Below are positions 29,466 through 41,758 of a stretch of DNA of 64,000 bases, in pieces; within the stretch, counting starts at the first letter, position 1, and the number at the start of each line of letters is the position of its first letter. The position numbers and the translations under genes were made by a program. The notes beneath the pieces are model-generated. The model worked only from the letters and a program-made list of their open reading frames with translations, made no database searches and was not told where the DNA came from. The DNA is from Rhizophagus irregularis (taxonomy: Eukaryota > Glomeromycota > Glomeromycetes > Glomerales > Glomeraceae), in NCBI RefSeq assembly GCF_026210795.1, contig NC_089435.1, positions 3,038,001-3,102,000 of the forward strand, in the 5' to 3' direction.

Positions 29466-32400
29466 ATGGAAATTGTAAATACAAATGATGAAAATTCTTT
29501 CGATCCAACACCAAGATTAAAATCTAGTCCTATACAAATTAAATTTATTTCTTTTAATGTGAATGATGAAAATTGTGTTTATTGTGGAGAAAAATATATT
29601 AAAGCGCTTTTAAGTTACCAATATTATTGCCAAAAATGTTTATCACGTTATATTAATGATATAACCGAAAATGATATTTATTTGGATGTACACTATACAA
29701 TGGACTTGGAATGTAGTGAACATGAAATAAGTAGGACAAAAATACCACAAAGTATTCAAGAATGCTGTGGAAATTGTGTGAGAATTTTATGTTTTAAACA
29801 AACAAATGGATATATTATTGATTTTTACCTTGATGAAAACGATCGCACTCTAAACAATAAGGTGATTGAAAGTGAACAAAATTGTAAATTATGTGGAAAG
29901 TCAATATATCAAGGAATATATGAATGGTATACTGACGCTAAATTATGCTCAGATTGTTATTTAATTTCTTCTGGATTGATAGAATCAACCTTGGATAAAA
30001 AGCAAATTTCAATTCTTTACTTACCATGGTGGCATAATAATCATAAGTGCAATATTTGTAATTCAGAGTTAACATTTACATCAGACTGTCAAAAGTATTG
30101 TGCATATTGTATTATATTTTATGTTGGATGCAGATATTGTTTAACAACAAACATTCTTTTTGGACCTACGGATCAATCTCAATGTAAAAAATGCAAAAGA
30201 AAATCGCCCATAAATAGTGTTATCGATGATTTTCTTTTTAATAATAATCTTATAACATGCGATAGTTTAGATTATTTGAAGTCAGCTGAATTTGAAAATA
30301 TTGTAAAAAACATTAATAAATATTTTACACCAGATAATATATTACGGTCTATATTTAAAGAAAAAAAACAAGCAAAACAAAATGATAAGTGGATACCATA
30401 TTCTCAATTTAAAGATGTAAAAGAAATGACAAAGGGAGGATATGGTATTATATATACAGCAACTTGGTCAAATAAAAATAATAAAAATGAAATTGTCATT
30501 TTAAAAAGATTTGAAAATTCTAAAAATAATGGCAAATATTTCTTAAATGAGGTAAAATATTTTAAATATTTCTTATATAATTTATATTAAATAAACTAAA
30601 TTTTTAATTTAATTTATCTTTAAATTTAAATAGTTAAAATCATATTATCATTGTTTTAAAGACGAAAAGGGTCATATCATTGAAACTTATGGCTTTACAA
30701 AAGTTCCTGAATTAGAAGATTACATATTAGTTATGAAATATGCATCAGGAGGGGATTTACATAAGCATTTGCAGAAGGATTTTGAACGTATTACATGGAA
30801 TAGAGAAAAATTACGTATTTTACATCAAATTTCAATGGGGTATTTATATTTTATATACAGTATTTATTAATTTTTTAAATTTAAGTTATTAATTTTTTTT
30901 ATATCTTTTAGACTTGAAACTATTCATAATAAAGAATTTATGCATCGAGATTTCCATAGTGGAAACATATTATTTGATCCAAAAGGTAAAAGAACATTAA
31001 ATGAAAATTGGAGATCTAGGATTATCACAAGCTGTAAATAGTGAATCATCAAATAATGAAGTATATGGAGTAATACCTTACATTGCACCGGAAATATTTA
31101 GAGGGTCTATATTTTCTAAAGAAGCTGATATTTATAGTTTGGGTATGATTATGTGGGAACTTACAACAGGTTGTAAACCCTTTGATAATGTTAAACATGA
31201 TCATCATCTCATTTATAAAATTCTTGACGGAGAACGACCTAAAATTACAGAAGATACACCAGAATGTTATGCTAATTTAATGAAAAGTTGTTGGGATGCT
31301 GATCCTAAAAAAAGACCTTCTATAAAAGACATTCGTTTGACTTTTGGTAGGTGGACATTTAAAAGGGTTAATGATGAAGAATTTAGACAAGGTGAAGCAA
31401 AAAGAGCGAAATTAATAAAATCAAAGAAGATTGGGCCGGAATTTGCTGAAAAACGTCATTTAGAAGCTATTTATACAAGCAGGCCATTAAGTGCTTTAAT
31501 TTCTAAATGTTCATCCATATATTCATTTTCAACAATTTCATTTGGTAAGCGGTGTATTTCAAAAAAAAAAAACTTAAAAATGTCATCTATAAACTGTAAT
31601 TTATAAGAAATATGTTATACTCCTTAGATTCCAATTATATCTCAGAATTAGAGAATAATAAAGACATTGAAAGGTATTTAAAATAAAAAAATTTATTTTG
31701 AATTATGTAATTAATTATTCGAATTTATTAATTTCCGTTTAGTTTATCAGGACCGGGAAAACCTATAATGGAGGTCACTGTAGTACCCGGCACACTAGTA
31801 AAATCCATTGAATTTTTTATATATACAATTTTTAATGAAGCCAAAATGTGTGGATTAAACTTATCTGTTTAAGTTTAGAGTTGAATGCATGATTTATACA
31901 CTCAATTTAGATTTTTATATATTCTGTGTAACACAAAAAGGTGGTTCGCATAATTAGTAAATTTTTTAAAAAGTGGTTCGCGTTATTATAAAATTTTTTT
32001 CGGAAAATTTAATGATCTCAGTTAATATTGATATTAAAAGAATAATTTATGATTCATTTTATTTTTCAGACATTTCTGTATGATTTGTTAGATTTTTAGT
32101 TTAATTAAGAAAAATTTTTATTAATTTGGGCAAAACCATCATTTTACTATTGTCCGGTGACCTTTATTATAAGTTTTCCCGGTCCTAGTTTATCGCTACA
32201 AAATTTAAATTCTAATTACATCTCAGAAGAATTAGAGCTTGATATAGACATTGAAAGGTATTTCAAATAACAAAAAGAAAAAAAAAATTCTTAAATGATA
32301 CAACTAATTATTTGGATTTATTAATTTTTAATTAGTTTATCATCTCAAAATTTAAGTTCTACAATTCAAAATTTAGATTCTAGATATATCTCAGCAGAAT

Positions 32401-32751
32401 TAGAGCTTGATATAAACACTGAAAGGTATTTAAAATAATGATAAAAAAATGCTTTTAAATGACACAATTAATTATTATTTAATTTACCGTATAATTTTTT
32501 ACTTAGTTTCAAATCACAAAATTTAAGTTCTACAATTCAAAAATTTTCAACCTTTTTAAAAAAAGAAGAAATGAAGAATTTTTAAATGTAGAACCTCATG
32601 ACAATAGTGGTAAATATTCATTTGGCTCGATGTTATTTTATTCTACTTTCATTTTAATCAATTACATTAATATTTAATTTTTTTCATTTAAATCAAATAT
32701 AAAATATTATTTATAGGAAAACGTATTAAAACTAATTTTAATTATCCATAG
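29466..32751 (+). CDS. Tyrosine-kinase-like (TKL) protein kinase with Cys-pair N-terminus, two frame breaks
   Basis: Exons 29466-30551, 30634-30839 and 30912-about 31545, then short tail exons to a stop at 32749-32751. Residues 1-270 have four Cys-pair zinc-ribbon-like units (CVYCGEK, CKLCGK, CNICNSE, CRYCLTT). The kinase domain has a G-loop (TKGGYGIIYTATW), VILKRF lysine, HRDFHSGN catalytic loop, GDLG in place of DFG, and APE (YIAPEIF). The frame shifts by one base at about 30990-31001, between HRDFHSGN and GDLG, and again in an A7 run at about 32547-32553. The C-terminal tail comes from repeated small exons and ends in GKRIKTNFNYP. The family is hugely expanded in Rhizophagus, presumably in signalling. 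Either a recent pseudogene or consensus errors; ATG at 29466 is the first in frame. Confidence 0.72.
31628..32609 (+). repeat. Tandemly duplicated tail exons of the kinase gene
   Basis: Four related small exons at about 31628-31673, 32189-32256, 32339-32428 and 32507-32609. The first three encode variants of YISAELELDINTE and end with GAAAG before a GTATTT donor. Copies 2-4 begin after an AG with TTT(A/C). The unit duplicates exon plus intron, so copy number can change without breaking the frame. Confidence 0.65.
31741..32194. mobile_element. hAT-type MITE (31749-32186) with 8-bp duplication AGTTTATC
   Basis: Inverted ends start AGGACCGGGAAAACCTATAA and, read inward from the right, AGGACCGGGAAAACTTATAA (27 of about 30 positions match). 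AGTTTATC flanks both sides (31741-31748 and 32187-32194). An 8-bp duplication is the hAT signature. The 438-bp body has no transposase. It sits at the intron/exon border of a kinase tail exon. Confidence 0.9.
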
Positions 32752-33443
32752 AACTATAGAAGTAAAATATTTCATTATCCTGCAGATACAGAGTGTATAG
32801 AAATATTTAATAATTTTTTATTGGACTTTCTCACTATAATAATTTAAAAAATTATTGATTTATTATTATTTTTTTTTGGCTGTATTATTTTTATTATAAA
32901 ATATATTTAAATAAAAAAAAGGAATATTTATTTTTACTACATCGCAGACTGGCCTGATCCAAACCTAAAAGGCGAAAGAACAAAAAAAAAAGTTAGGACT
33001 GATCGAAAAAAAATAATTAGGAAAAGAATATTACTATATAGTTTATAGAGAGAAAAAAAATTAAAAAAAATCCGGTTAAAGAAACAAAATCAGTTAGTCA
33101 GTTAAAAGAAAAAACCAAAAGAAAAAAAAATATATATATATTGAAAAAAAAATTTTCGGTTTATGCTGCGGCTAATCGCATCTCAAGCCATAAATTCACA
33201 AAGGAATAATATCTATTCAAGAACGTTTTAGTTAGTATATATATAATACAACGCATCTCAACAAAAGGAATACAAATTTGAAAATGGGAGTCATACTCTT
33301 CAAAGTAATCATTGAACCTGCCTCTTGATCTTGAGGATCTTACGAGGACCCCTCATTATTGACAGGACTTGTAGACATATTCGGAATCGGGTTTTCTTCT
33401 AGTGCTGATGGAAGATTTTGGTTTTGCGATTGACTCATTTGGG
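32752..33443. other. AT-rich spacer
   Basis: Contains poly-A and TA runs. The part at 33290-33443 has more balanced composition and could be a non-coding or degraded continuation of the frame that follows. No domain seen. Confidence 0.4.
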
Positions 33444-33848
33444 CTAAGTACTGGTCCTACTCCTTTCACCGGTTGATTGAGCATTCATCCATGGCAAATT
33501 TAACGATTGACCATTAGTATTATTACGGTTGGTAGACACCAATGATATGTCCTCCAATTTAACTACGTGCTTTCCAGCGGTTATTTCTTCTTGGGTCGTA
33601 TCATCAATTACCGGAGGTTCATATTGAATCAAACCCACGATAATGGCCGTTGTGGACTTCATGTTTTGATTGATGGAATTGGTTTTATTCGAAAGATATC
33701 TAATGTTTGGATCGTGATTAACTTTAACCCAAAACTCCCGGGTTCTCAGTCTCCAAGGTTTTCCTCGACATAAAATTCCAATACAGAGCTTCCATTGACA
33801 TTTCTGACAGTTTTGGTAGTGATACCTACCAACATAACACTCAAGCAT
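33444..33848 (-). CDS. Hypothetical protein, weak call
   Basis: 134-residue open frame with mixed composition, beginning with a Cys-rich segment (YHYQNCQKCQWKLCIGILC) and later EPPVIDDTTQEEITAGKHVVKLEDISL, which resembles a beta-rich domain. No recognised family. A host single-strand-binding-like or TE-derived origin is possible but unsupported. The start may be on another exon. Confidence 0.35.
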   Translation of the reverse strand: MLECYVGRYHYQNCQKCQWKLCIGILCRGKPWRLRTREFWVKVNHDPNIRYLSNKTNSINQNMKSTTAIIVGLIQYEPPVIDDTTQEEITAGKHVVKLEDISLVSTNRNNTNGQSLNLPWMNAQSTGERSRTST

Positions 33849-34024
33849 TGTATCCCATCGATCACCTTAATAGAGGTCGCGTTGATCTTATTATTTTATC
33901 AAATAATAAAGATAATGTTTAGCAATTTAGTAATAGAAAAATAATATTAATTTTATAAAAACTCATCGTATACCATCTTCCGCAGGCTACAAATTTCCTC
34001 CTTAAACATATCACGTCCCCCCTT

Positions 34025-34853
34025 TTCAAAATTAGGGTTCCGATCGGTTTCGGTAATTACCGAACCGAACCGATCGGTTTTCGGTTTTCGGTCGGTAATT
34101 GCATCAAAAATTACCGACCTAACACTTCGGTAATTTACCGATCGGTTCGGTAATTTCGGTTTTCGGTATCGGTTTTATCATTTATCGAACTGATTTACCG
34201 ATCTGACTTTATATTTTGTGATTGGCAAACTGATAATCTTTTTTAGTCCATATATATATAGTTTTTTTTTAATTTTTCTTTTTTTTACAGCAAATTTCAA
34301 AATATACGGGACACTTGAGAAATTTGATTGTCGGGTTGTCGGGTAGCCGGGTTACTCGGCAGTAGGTTGTTTATTAGAAAAGTATAAATAACACGTGACG
34401 AGTATAATGAATAGTAGTATATCAGATTATATAATAACCTACTGCCGAGTAACCCGGCTACCCGACAACCCGACAATCAAATTTCTCAAGTGTCCCGTAT
34501 ATTTTGAAATTTGCTGTAAATAGTAACGCGTTTATTATTAATTGATAACAATCATACAATAGATTACAATTTTATATAAACACCTAGCGTATACTAAATC
34601 CAAGGATCTCAATCTTAAATTTGTTTATTGATAGGATTTATTTTTTATATAGGTTTTGTAATAAATACATCGAGGAGTAGTAAATTCGGTAAATCGGTAT
34701 CGGTAATCGGTAATTACCGGCCGGTTTCGGTTATACAGTTTACCGATATCGAAAATTCGGTAAATTATCGATTACCGATACCGAAATTCGGTTTCGGTTT
34801 CGGTATGACTCAAACCGAAACCGAACCGTACCGATCGGAACCCTATTCAAAAT
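34025..34853. mobile_element. hAT-type MITE (34033-34845) with 8-bp duplication TTCAAAAT
   Basis: Ends are TAGGGTTCCGATCGGT on the left and its inverse ACCGATCGGAACCCTA on the right, flanked by TTCAAAAT at 34025-34032 and 34846-34853. The sub-terminal regions are dense in CGGTTTCGGT/ACCGAAACCG words on both sides, so the whole molecule can fold. The 813-bp length includes a second nested element. Confidence 0.88.
34286..34518. mobile_element. Nested foldback MITE (34288-34516) with 81-bp arms and TA duplication
   Basis: Arms 34288-34368 and 34436-34516 are essentially perfect reverse complements, starting CAGCAAATTTCAAAATATAC and ending GTATATTTTGAAATTTGCTG. TA flanks both ends. The central loop is about 67 bp. 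The TA target and CAG terminus fit a Tc1/mariner/pogo-type MITE. It inserted inside the hAT MITE and is therefore younger. Confidence 0.88.
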
Positions 34854-35067
34854 CTTCAATCTGAGTCTCAATATTCTTGTCTGAAGGAATAAATGCTTTT
34901 ATCCTTTTTATCTTCAAATAAATTATTTTCGTCGTCCAACCTTGACACAGCCGTAATCTCTTTAACCGTATATTCTTGTGTAAGTCTTTCGTTGGAATCA
35001 TGTATGTAACAATTGTAGAAATCTTAGATGGCATTTTTTTTTGTATAATATTTTCGTTAATAAACAC

Positions 35068-37396
35068 TGAAAATAATACCTATTTTACGATGTTAACCAT
35101 ATTATTTTTTTTTCAAATTAATTCAAATTAAAAAAATTCTTTCTCAAAAAAAATTTTCGTGAGGCTTCAATCAATATTATCAAAAAAAAAAAAATTTCAC
35201 GAGGCTTCAACAATTTTTCCATAATTTATACTTTCTTATACGGACATACAATACAGTTTTTTTCGCAGGAATCATCAATTAACTATCATTTTTTGCTATA
35301 GCTCTACTTAAAATAGAAAAAAATCATATATTTTGCAAGTTAAAAAGCCAGTTTTAAAAAAAAAATTTTTTTTTTTGACACGTAATATTGTTTCAGATCA
35401 AACATTTTTTTCTCAAGTGTTTGATTATGCAAAAAAAAAATCTTAATATTTCTTAATATGGAACGAAATGATAAAATTTACAAGATAAAAGCTAGTATTT
35501 GAAATAAAATGACTTTTTTTTTCCGAGAGTTGCCATAATCGTATGGGACAATAGGTTAATATAATAGTTCATTCAATAAATCATATACAAGCCCACTTAA
35601 TTTTCACATTCACAAGGGGTATAACAAATTAAATCTACTGTATCACACGTTACACGTAACATATTTATTTTATTATTACAAAAAAAATAATATGCGTTCT
35701 ATGGAGGGAGAGTGAGGTGAAATAATATATAATCCACACAGAATCGAAAGGAAATACGATTACATAAATAACACTTGCGTTACAAGGTAGTGTAGGACTT
35801 GTTCTATATCCTACGATAACTTAATCGTTATTTTTCTTTTTTTTAATTTTTTTATAATTATGGTTTTAACTTTGATTTAATTCTGAATAATAATAAAATG
35901 TTAAAGAAATATCTTTATAATAAATGTTAAATACACATTTTATTAGTCCGAGGTGTAACGAAGAACTATATACTTCTACGAAACTAAAAAGGATAAATTA
36001 TATTTATAAATTACGTATATACGTAATTATTATAAGCATAGAGAAAAAAAGTAGAGCTTGGTGCAAAAATTAAACTCGGAAAAGTTATTAAGTTTATACT
36101 GATTTACTTAAAACTTAAATATGTTAAACTCGGTTTTATTATTTTCTTTAAATTTTGCATCAAAAAACACATTTAAGTGACACGTTCTAGAATAAAGTTC
36201 TCTGGACATGTAACTATTAAAAAATAACTATAAATTAAATTGTAAAATAAACTATTTTTAATGAAATTGTTAATTCTCATTAAATTATTTAAACCCTCTT
36301 GTTAATTGACATTTATTTTATTATTGCTATTTATTGAATTTCATTATTACTTCTTCATATAAAATACTATTATGAGTTGGCATGAAATACTTTTTCTTAA
36401 CATTATTAAGCAACACCATTTTTCATTGTACAATCATTGTTCAAGCATCACTTATTATATCACTTAAATGAATTCCCGAAATTTTTTCATACAAAAAAAT
36501 TATAATTCAAGAAGGTTTTATAGATATACTTTTTTATTCAAGTTATACGCAGACGAAAAATAAGTTCATTTTTACACATAGCAGCTTCATTTAAAGCCAA
36601 TAAAAAAAAAAGTTAATTTTGCTGTTGTTTAGCGAAATAAATGTACATAAAATAATTGTAAGAGTGAAATTAAAAACTGGGTTAGGTTCAGGAAGCTTTA
36701 ATGAATAATTTATTAGAATTTTTGATATTGGTGAGAAGGCAAAGGGTATAGAATTATAATCTTAAAATCCGTTATATTTATTAATCGTAAAAATAAAAAG
36801 TATTCTCAAGCTTTTAAAATTCTTAATTTGTTATTGATTGTGTTGCTTTCTATGACATCATTATCCAATCATATTGTGAGAATTTCTAAACCAATATTGG
36901 CCAATTCTTTCTACATATAGCGCCAATAAAATATAATTTTCTCATTAAATTAAAGAATTACAAAATGATAAATCGAAATTTTATAACCTTTTTATAGATT
37001 AGGCTTTTTATTACAAAGATTTATTAATCAGATTTTTTAACATAAAATATAGTTTATTTTATTGTGATAAACTTAATTATATAAATAATAAATCGAGATA
37101 CAAAAATTCTATCAAAAAAAAAAGATATTAATTGTTCATAGATGCAAGCCTATTTATATTGGCAGCTACTCTAATCTTTTCATTCATCAAGATCGATTCG
37201 AACTCATAATATATTGTGCATCAATAAATAAAAGCTTGAAACCAGTTTATATAGCACAATTAACAGTCATTCTCTGTATCTTATAGTACTAAAAATTCAT
37301 TGATTAAAACTTACACTTAATTCCTTTACCACTCGAAGTTTGCTACTATAATACATTTTATTTACACACTTTCCAAATTCCTAGTATCCATCATAG
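35068..37396. other. Gene-free AT-rich spacer
   Basis: No gene or RNA recognised. Homopolymer runs and stops in all frames. The part just after the Sel1 gene stop (about 37100-37396) is its likely 3' flank. Confidence 0.5.
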
Positions 37397-38788
37397 TCAC
37401 TTTTTATTAAAATCTAAATCTTTATCTAAATATTTAAAATACTCTAAAGTTAATTTTGCAATCTGATGTCCTCTTTTAGCTGCCATTTTATATAATTTTA
37501 TTGCTCTTGTCTTATTAATTTCGGTTCCGATTCCTTTATGATAACAAAGCCCAAGTAGAAATTGAGCATTTAAATACCCTTGATAAGCTGATTTTTTATA
37601 ATATTTAAAAGCTTTTATTTCATCTTTTTCTACACCTTCACCATCGTCGTAACAATTTCCTAAATTATATTGTGCAAATTTATTTCCATTTTCTGCCGCT
37701 TTTTTATACCAATAAACCGCTTTTTCTAAATCATTTTCTGTTCCAATTTCATCTTGATAACAATTACCTAACATATTTTGTGCTGGTGAATATTCTTCTT
37801 TTGCAGATTTATAATACCATATAAATGCTTTCTTACTATCTTCATCTACTCCTATTCCATATTGATAACATATACCTAAATTAAATTGTGCTTCTAAATT
37901 TATACCTCCATTAGCAGCTTTTAAATACCATTCAATTGCTTTCTTTTCATCTTTAATAATTCCTATCCCATTTTGATAACAATAACCCAAATTATTTTGT
38001 GCTCCTAAATTTCCTCCTTCTGCTGATTGTAAATAAAATTCAAATGCTTTAAAGTCATCTTTAACTTTACCCATACCATATTGATAACAGAATCCTAAAT
38101 TATTTAATTCTACCAATTTTTCTTTCTCTTTAGTTAAATCTATTTGATTATTATTAGAACTTTTATCAAATGATTCAAAATATTTTTCTATAGTATTTAT
38201 CTCATCATTACATATACAAATTTTTAACCCATTAAAATTTTCATACTGATTATGTGACATCACTTGTACATTTTCTAAATTATTAAATTCTTTAGAAATC
38301 AACTTTCTTTTATTTAAGATAATATCTTTATAATAATATAAAGATAATAAATATTTTCCAATAATAATATTAATTAATTGATACATACTTGTTTTATTTT
38401 CATCCTCCTCCTCCTCCTCATCATTATTTATATTATCTTTATTATTATTGTTTTTATTATTATTAATTGATATCATGTATAATTCTAATGATTTATTTTT
38501 ATTAATATAAATATTAGAATCATTTATATCATATTCATAAAAGAATCCAATTAAACTTGAAAACCAATTTTTATTCTCTTTATGATTTTCCATTAATTTT
38601 AAAACTATTTCAGGATTTTTATTTTCTTGATTATCAAAAAATTCTTTCATCCAATCCTTTAAAATATTTTCATAATTACTATAATTATTAATTGTTATTA
38701 ATTGATGATAAAATTCTTTTAATAATTCTCTTAAGAAAATTTCTTCTTCTTCATCAATTTTTGAAATATCATTATTATTTGAATACAT
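37397..38788 (-). CDS. Sel1-repeat (SLR) protein
   Basis: 463 residues, single exon, intact. The N-terminal third (1-220) is helical and carries an Asn/Asp/Glu low-complexity loop (about 115-145). Residues 225-460 are six or so 36-residue Sel1-like repeats with the pattern A-x2-x-L-G-x-C-Y-x2-G-x-G-x5-A-x2-Y-K-x-A-A-x-x-G. Sel1 repeats form alpha-solenoid scaffolds, for example Hrd3/SEL1L. In Glomeromycota they are very abundant, often on kinases like the one further right. ATG at 38788 is the first Met. Binding partner unknown. Confidence 0.88.
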   Translation of the reverse strand: MYSNNNDISKIDEEEEIFLRELLKEFYHQLITINNYSNYENILKDWMKEFFDNQENKNPEIVLKLMENHKENKNWFSSLIGFFYEYDINDSNIYINKNKSLELYMISINNNKNNNNKDNINNDEEEEEDENKTSMYQLINIIIGKYLLSLYYYKDIILNKRKLISKEFNNLENVQVMSHNQYENFNGLKICICNDEINTIEKYFESFDKSSNNNQIDLTKEKEKLVELNNLGFCYQYGMGKVKDDFKAFEFYLQSAEGGNLGAQNNLGYCYQNGIGIIKDEKKAIEWYLKAANGGINLEAQFNLGICYQYGIGVDEDSKKAFIWYYKSAKEEYSPAQNMLGNCYQDEIGTENDLEKAVYWYKKAAENGNKFAQYNLGNCYDDGEGVEKDEIKAFKYYKKSAYQGYLNAQFLLGLCYHKGIGTEINKTRAIKLYKMAAKRGHQIAKLTLEYFKYLDKDLDFNKK

Positions 38789-41369
38789 TTGTTTGCGTTA
38801 TTTTTTCTTTTTTTTTTAGGAAAAAACTTTAAAAAACTTTTTTTTTACGTCATTTTACAGGTCGTACGGTTACACTGCATCATGCTTTTTTTGTATTACG
38901 TGTTGTACTTTGATTAGTTTTTGTTTTCGCAGTCAATTTAGGTATGATTTGCGATATATTGTAAAAGAAATATAATTGTAACTGCTAATTTCTAGTTATA
39001 GTTATTAGGCAGGGCGTTCCAATATCAGTCTCCAGGCCCCATAGCCTATGGTCAGTCCGTCAGGGATTGAAAATGTGCTATGTATTATATATTGATCGAC
39101 ATGATCAATATAATAAGCTAAAAAAAAAAAAATTTACATTTCACGAAATTTCTTATTTGCCCACCTATCTTTGATCTGACCGCAAAACATCTCATCCAAT
39201 CCAGCAGTATTAAATGCCATTCAATCATTACAACACAATGAATTTATACAGAAATCAGTTCATACATCTAGCGATGTAAGAGATAAACCTAGAAAAGAAT
39301 ATACTGTGAATTACACATTTTATATCAATATTCATATTATGCCAACATGTGGAACAACCAAACTTGTAACATACAGTATTTACGTAAAAATGAAAACGGC
39401 GACTTTTAATGTATTATCGATAAATAAAAGCAAGCATATGTCATGCTAAATGATTTTTTAGATAATTTTGAAACTATATAAATCAGCCTTTTATTTATTT
39501 TTTTCTTTTTGCAAGGTAGTGGCAATTTGTAAGTTTATTAGATGATTGTACAAAAATCTACCTATTAAATAAAACGCTCCGTATATACAGTATATATACA
39601 ACTGATACGACTTATTTAATATATTTATTGATTTTACTTAACTTTTCTTACTTTAAGAATCGAACCCAAAAAAATAAATACTTATTTTTTCGTGATTTAA
39701 TCACCTACCATTTTACAGATTGCTCCTGTACCCTACCCTCACCATCCATATTATTTGAAGTAGCTTCGCAGCAATATGAGTCCTGTAATCTATGGTTTTA
39801 AAATCAGACTTTAATAATAAGAATAAAATTTAAGATTGTATTATATTATTATATATTAAAAGATAAAATAATAAAAAACTTTTTTATATTAACAACTTAT
39901 TTCAAAAAAAAAACTCATTCATTCCATTGGTTTTCATTCTTTTATAACATGTTTGTATCAGGCGGGTTGCCAAAAATATCTAGAACGAATGGCCTGAATT
40001 TCATGCACTGAATTATAAAAGGTGGTAGAGATTATAAATATACGAAATAACAAAATAATATTGTACGGTATGAAAATACAGTATATAAGGTGGTACTTTA
40101 TTAGAAGATGGAAGATAAAAAAATAAAAAAATAAAGAAAAACCGGAATTACAATCATGCTAAAACTTTAAATACAAATTATTGTTAACTTTACGTTATTT
40201 CGGCTATTTTCGATAGATTATCAGATTATCGTAAATTTTATTGAGTCGTACAAAATGCCATTTTTTGCTGGCCAGAATTAAAATTAAATACGCCTCTATA
40301 TGTGATTAAGCGTATTTTGATTTTTGGTTGACGTGGAATTTTCTACACTAATCTTTTCATATTTGTTATAGTGAATGAAAATTTAGTTAATTTGAGTTTA
40401 ATGTATTAAAAAATTAAATCACAGAAATAAATAAAGAAAACAAGTTGTAAACGAAGCCAATTCTGAAAGTTAAGATAACTGAACTCCAAAAACAAAAAAA
40501 ATCAACTAAAAATGAATTGGTTTATTAAACTTATTCTGCAACATAAAAATTAGTTATAGATAAAAGTTGTAAGTTATATCCGTCAATCCAGAAAATTATT
40601 AATTGTAAATATTCATTAAATTTTATTTGCTTTTGTTATGTAGGTATTTATTTATTCCTGCTAAACCATTTAACTTTCACAGCAGTTATCCAGCTAGTAT
40701 TTTTGTAGTGGTTGAAATCGCCAGATTTTGCACAAAATAATAAAGATAATCATTATGGCAGTTCTTATCAATGACTTTTTGCTAAAAAGAATTCAAAAAT
40801 TAAAATTCTTTTGTGAGAAGAAAATTTTGTCAATAATGTTTATTTTTCATCACATTACGAACCTATGCATACGAATATCTCAAAGATGAAAATAATAAAA
40901 TATCGTAATAGTTCATAGTCTGTACCAAAATATAGAATGAGTTATGCCAGCTCATATATTACGTTTAAATAACAGTATTGTTACCTGATTTAGTTACCTT
41001 TTCAGGATGTGAATTACAAAAAAAAAAAAAATTCTTTTTTAAATTCTGCTTTAACGAATTTTAAAAAGTTTGATTGTTACAATGCGATGAATTGTTCTGT
41101 TTAGATACTACATTTTTAGAATTATAATAAATAAAAGCAAGCTGACGAGACTTACATTATTTATGATTTTTATAATTATATTTTTATTTTATTAATACGA
41201 AATGAAATAATTATTACTATAAGCTAAATTTCTACCAGAAACATGTAATCATTCATCGTTCTTTATTTACATACTAGTTATAAATATTTATAGAAGCAAA
41301 GCTATTAAACATTTTCTGCCTTTATTGACAACCTTATGGAGCAGTATAAAAATAGTAGTTTATTAAATA
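38789..41369. other. Gene-free AT-rich spacer between two Sel1 genes
   Basis: Nothing recognised over about 2.6 kb on either strand. A somewhat more GC-rich patch at 39005-39075 has no coding frame of note. Confidence 0.5.
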
Positions 41370-41758
41370 TGGTTGTCTCCACTTTCATATAAAAGTTCAA
41401 AGTTATATTGTGCAATAATGTGCCCTCTTTTAGCTGCTATATTATATAATTCGAATGCTTTTGTTTTATCAACTTCAGTACCAATTCCAAATTCATAACA
41501 ATATCCAAGTTCAAATTGTGCATCTAGATTGCCTCTATCAGATGTTATTTTATATAATTTAAATGCAATTTCAGTTCCAATCCCTTTATTATAACAATAT
41601 CCAAGTTGTTATTGAGCATATAAATATCCTTGTACTGCTGATTTTTCATAACATTCAAATGCTGTAACTTCATCTTTTTCAGTTCCTTCTTCACTATTTA
41701 TTTTATCTAGATTATATTGTACTACTTTTTTATTTCCATTTTCTGCTAATTTATTATA
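41370..41758 (-). pseudogene. Decayed continuation of the Sel1 array
   Basis: Past the stop at 41759-41761 the same frame goes on with recognisable Sel1 repeats ([34 protein letters not shown]) and one more stop (TAA at a position where repeats carry Tyr) before running out near 41370. The first stop is TAG where sister repeats have TGG ([11 protein letters not shown]). The tail is therefore lost by a point mutation. Confidence 0.8.

Larger units (their letters stand above)
33953..35067 (-). pseudogene. Small host gene split by a hAT-type MITE
   Basis: The frame from 35067 (non-ATG; first ATG at 35034) to 34846 ends in TQIEDFE and then runs into the TAG that begins the MITE. If the element (34033-34845) and one 8-bp duplication are ignored, the same frame continues as KGGRDMFKEEI and stops at 33953-33955. 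So the insertion lies in coding sequence and removes about 20 C-terminal residues. The TTTTCAG before 35067 could be a splice acceptor, so there may be an upstream exon. Function unknown; the protein is basic (IRLKRLRLCQGW). Confidence 0.55.
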
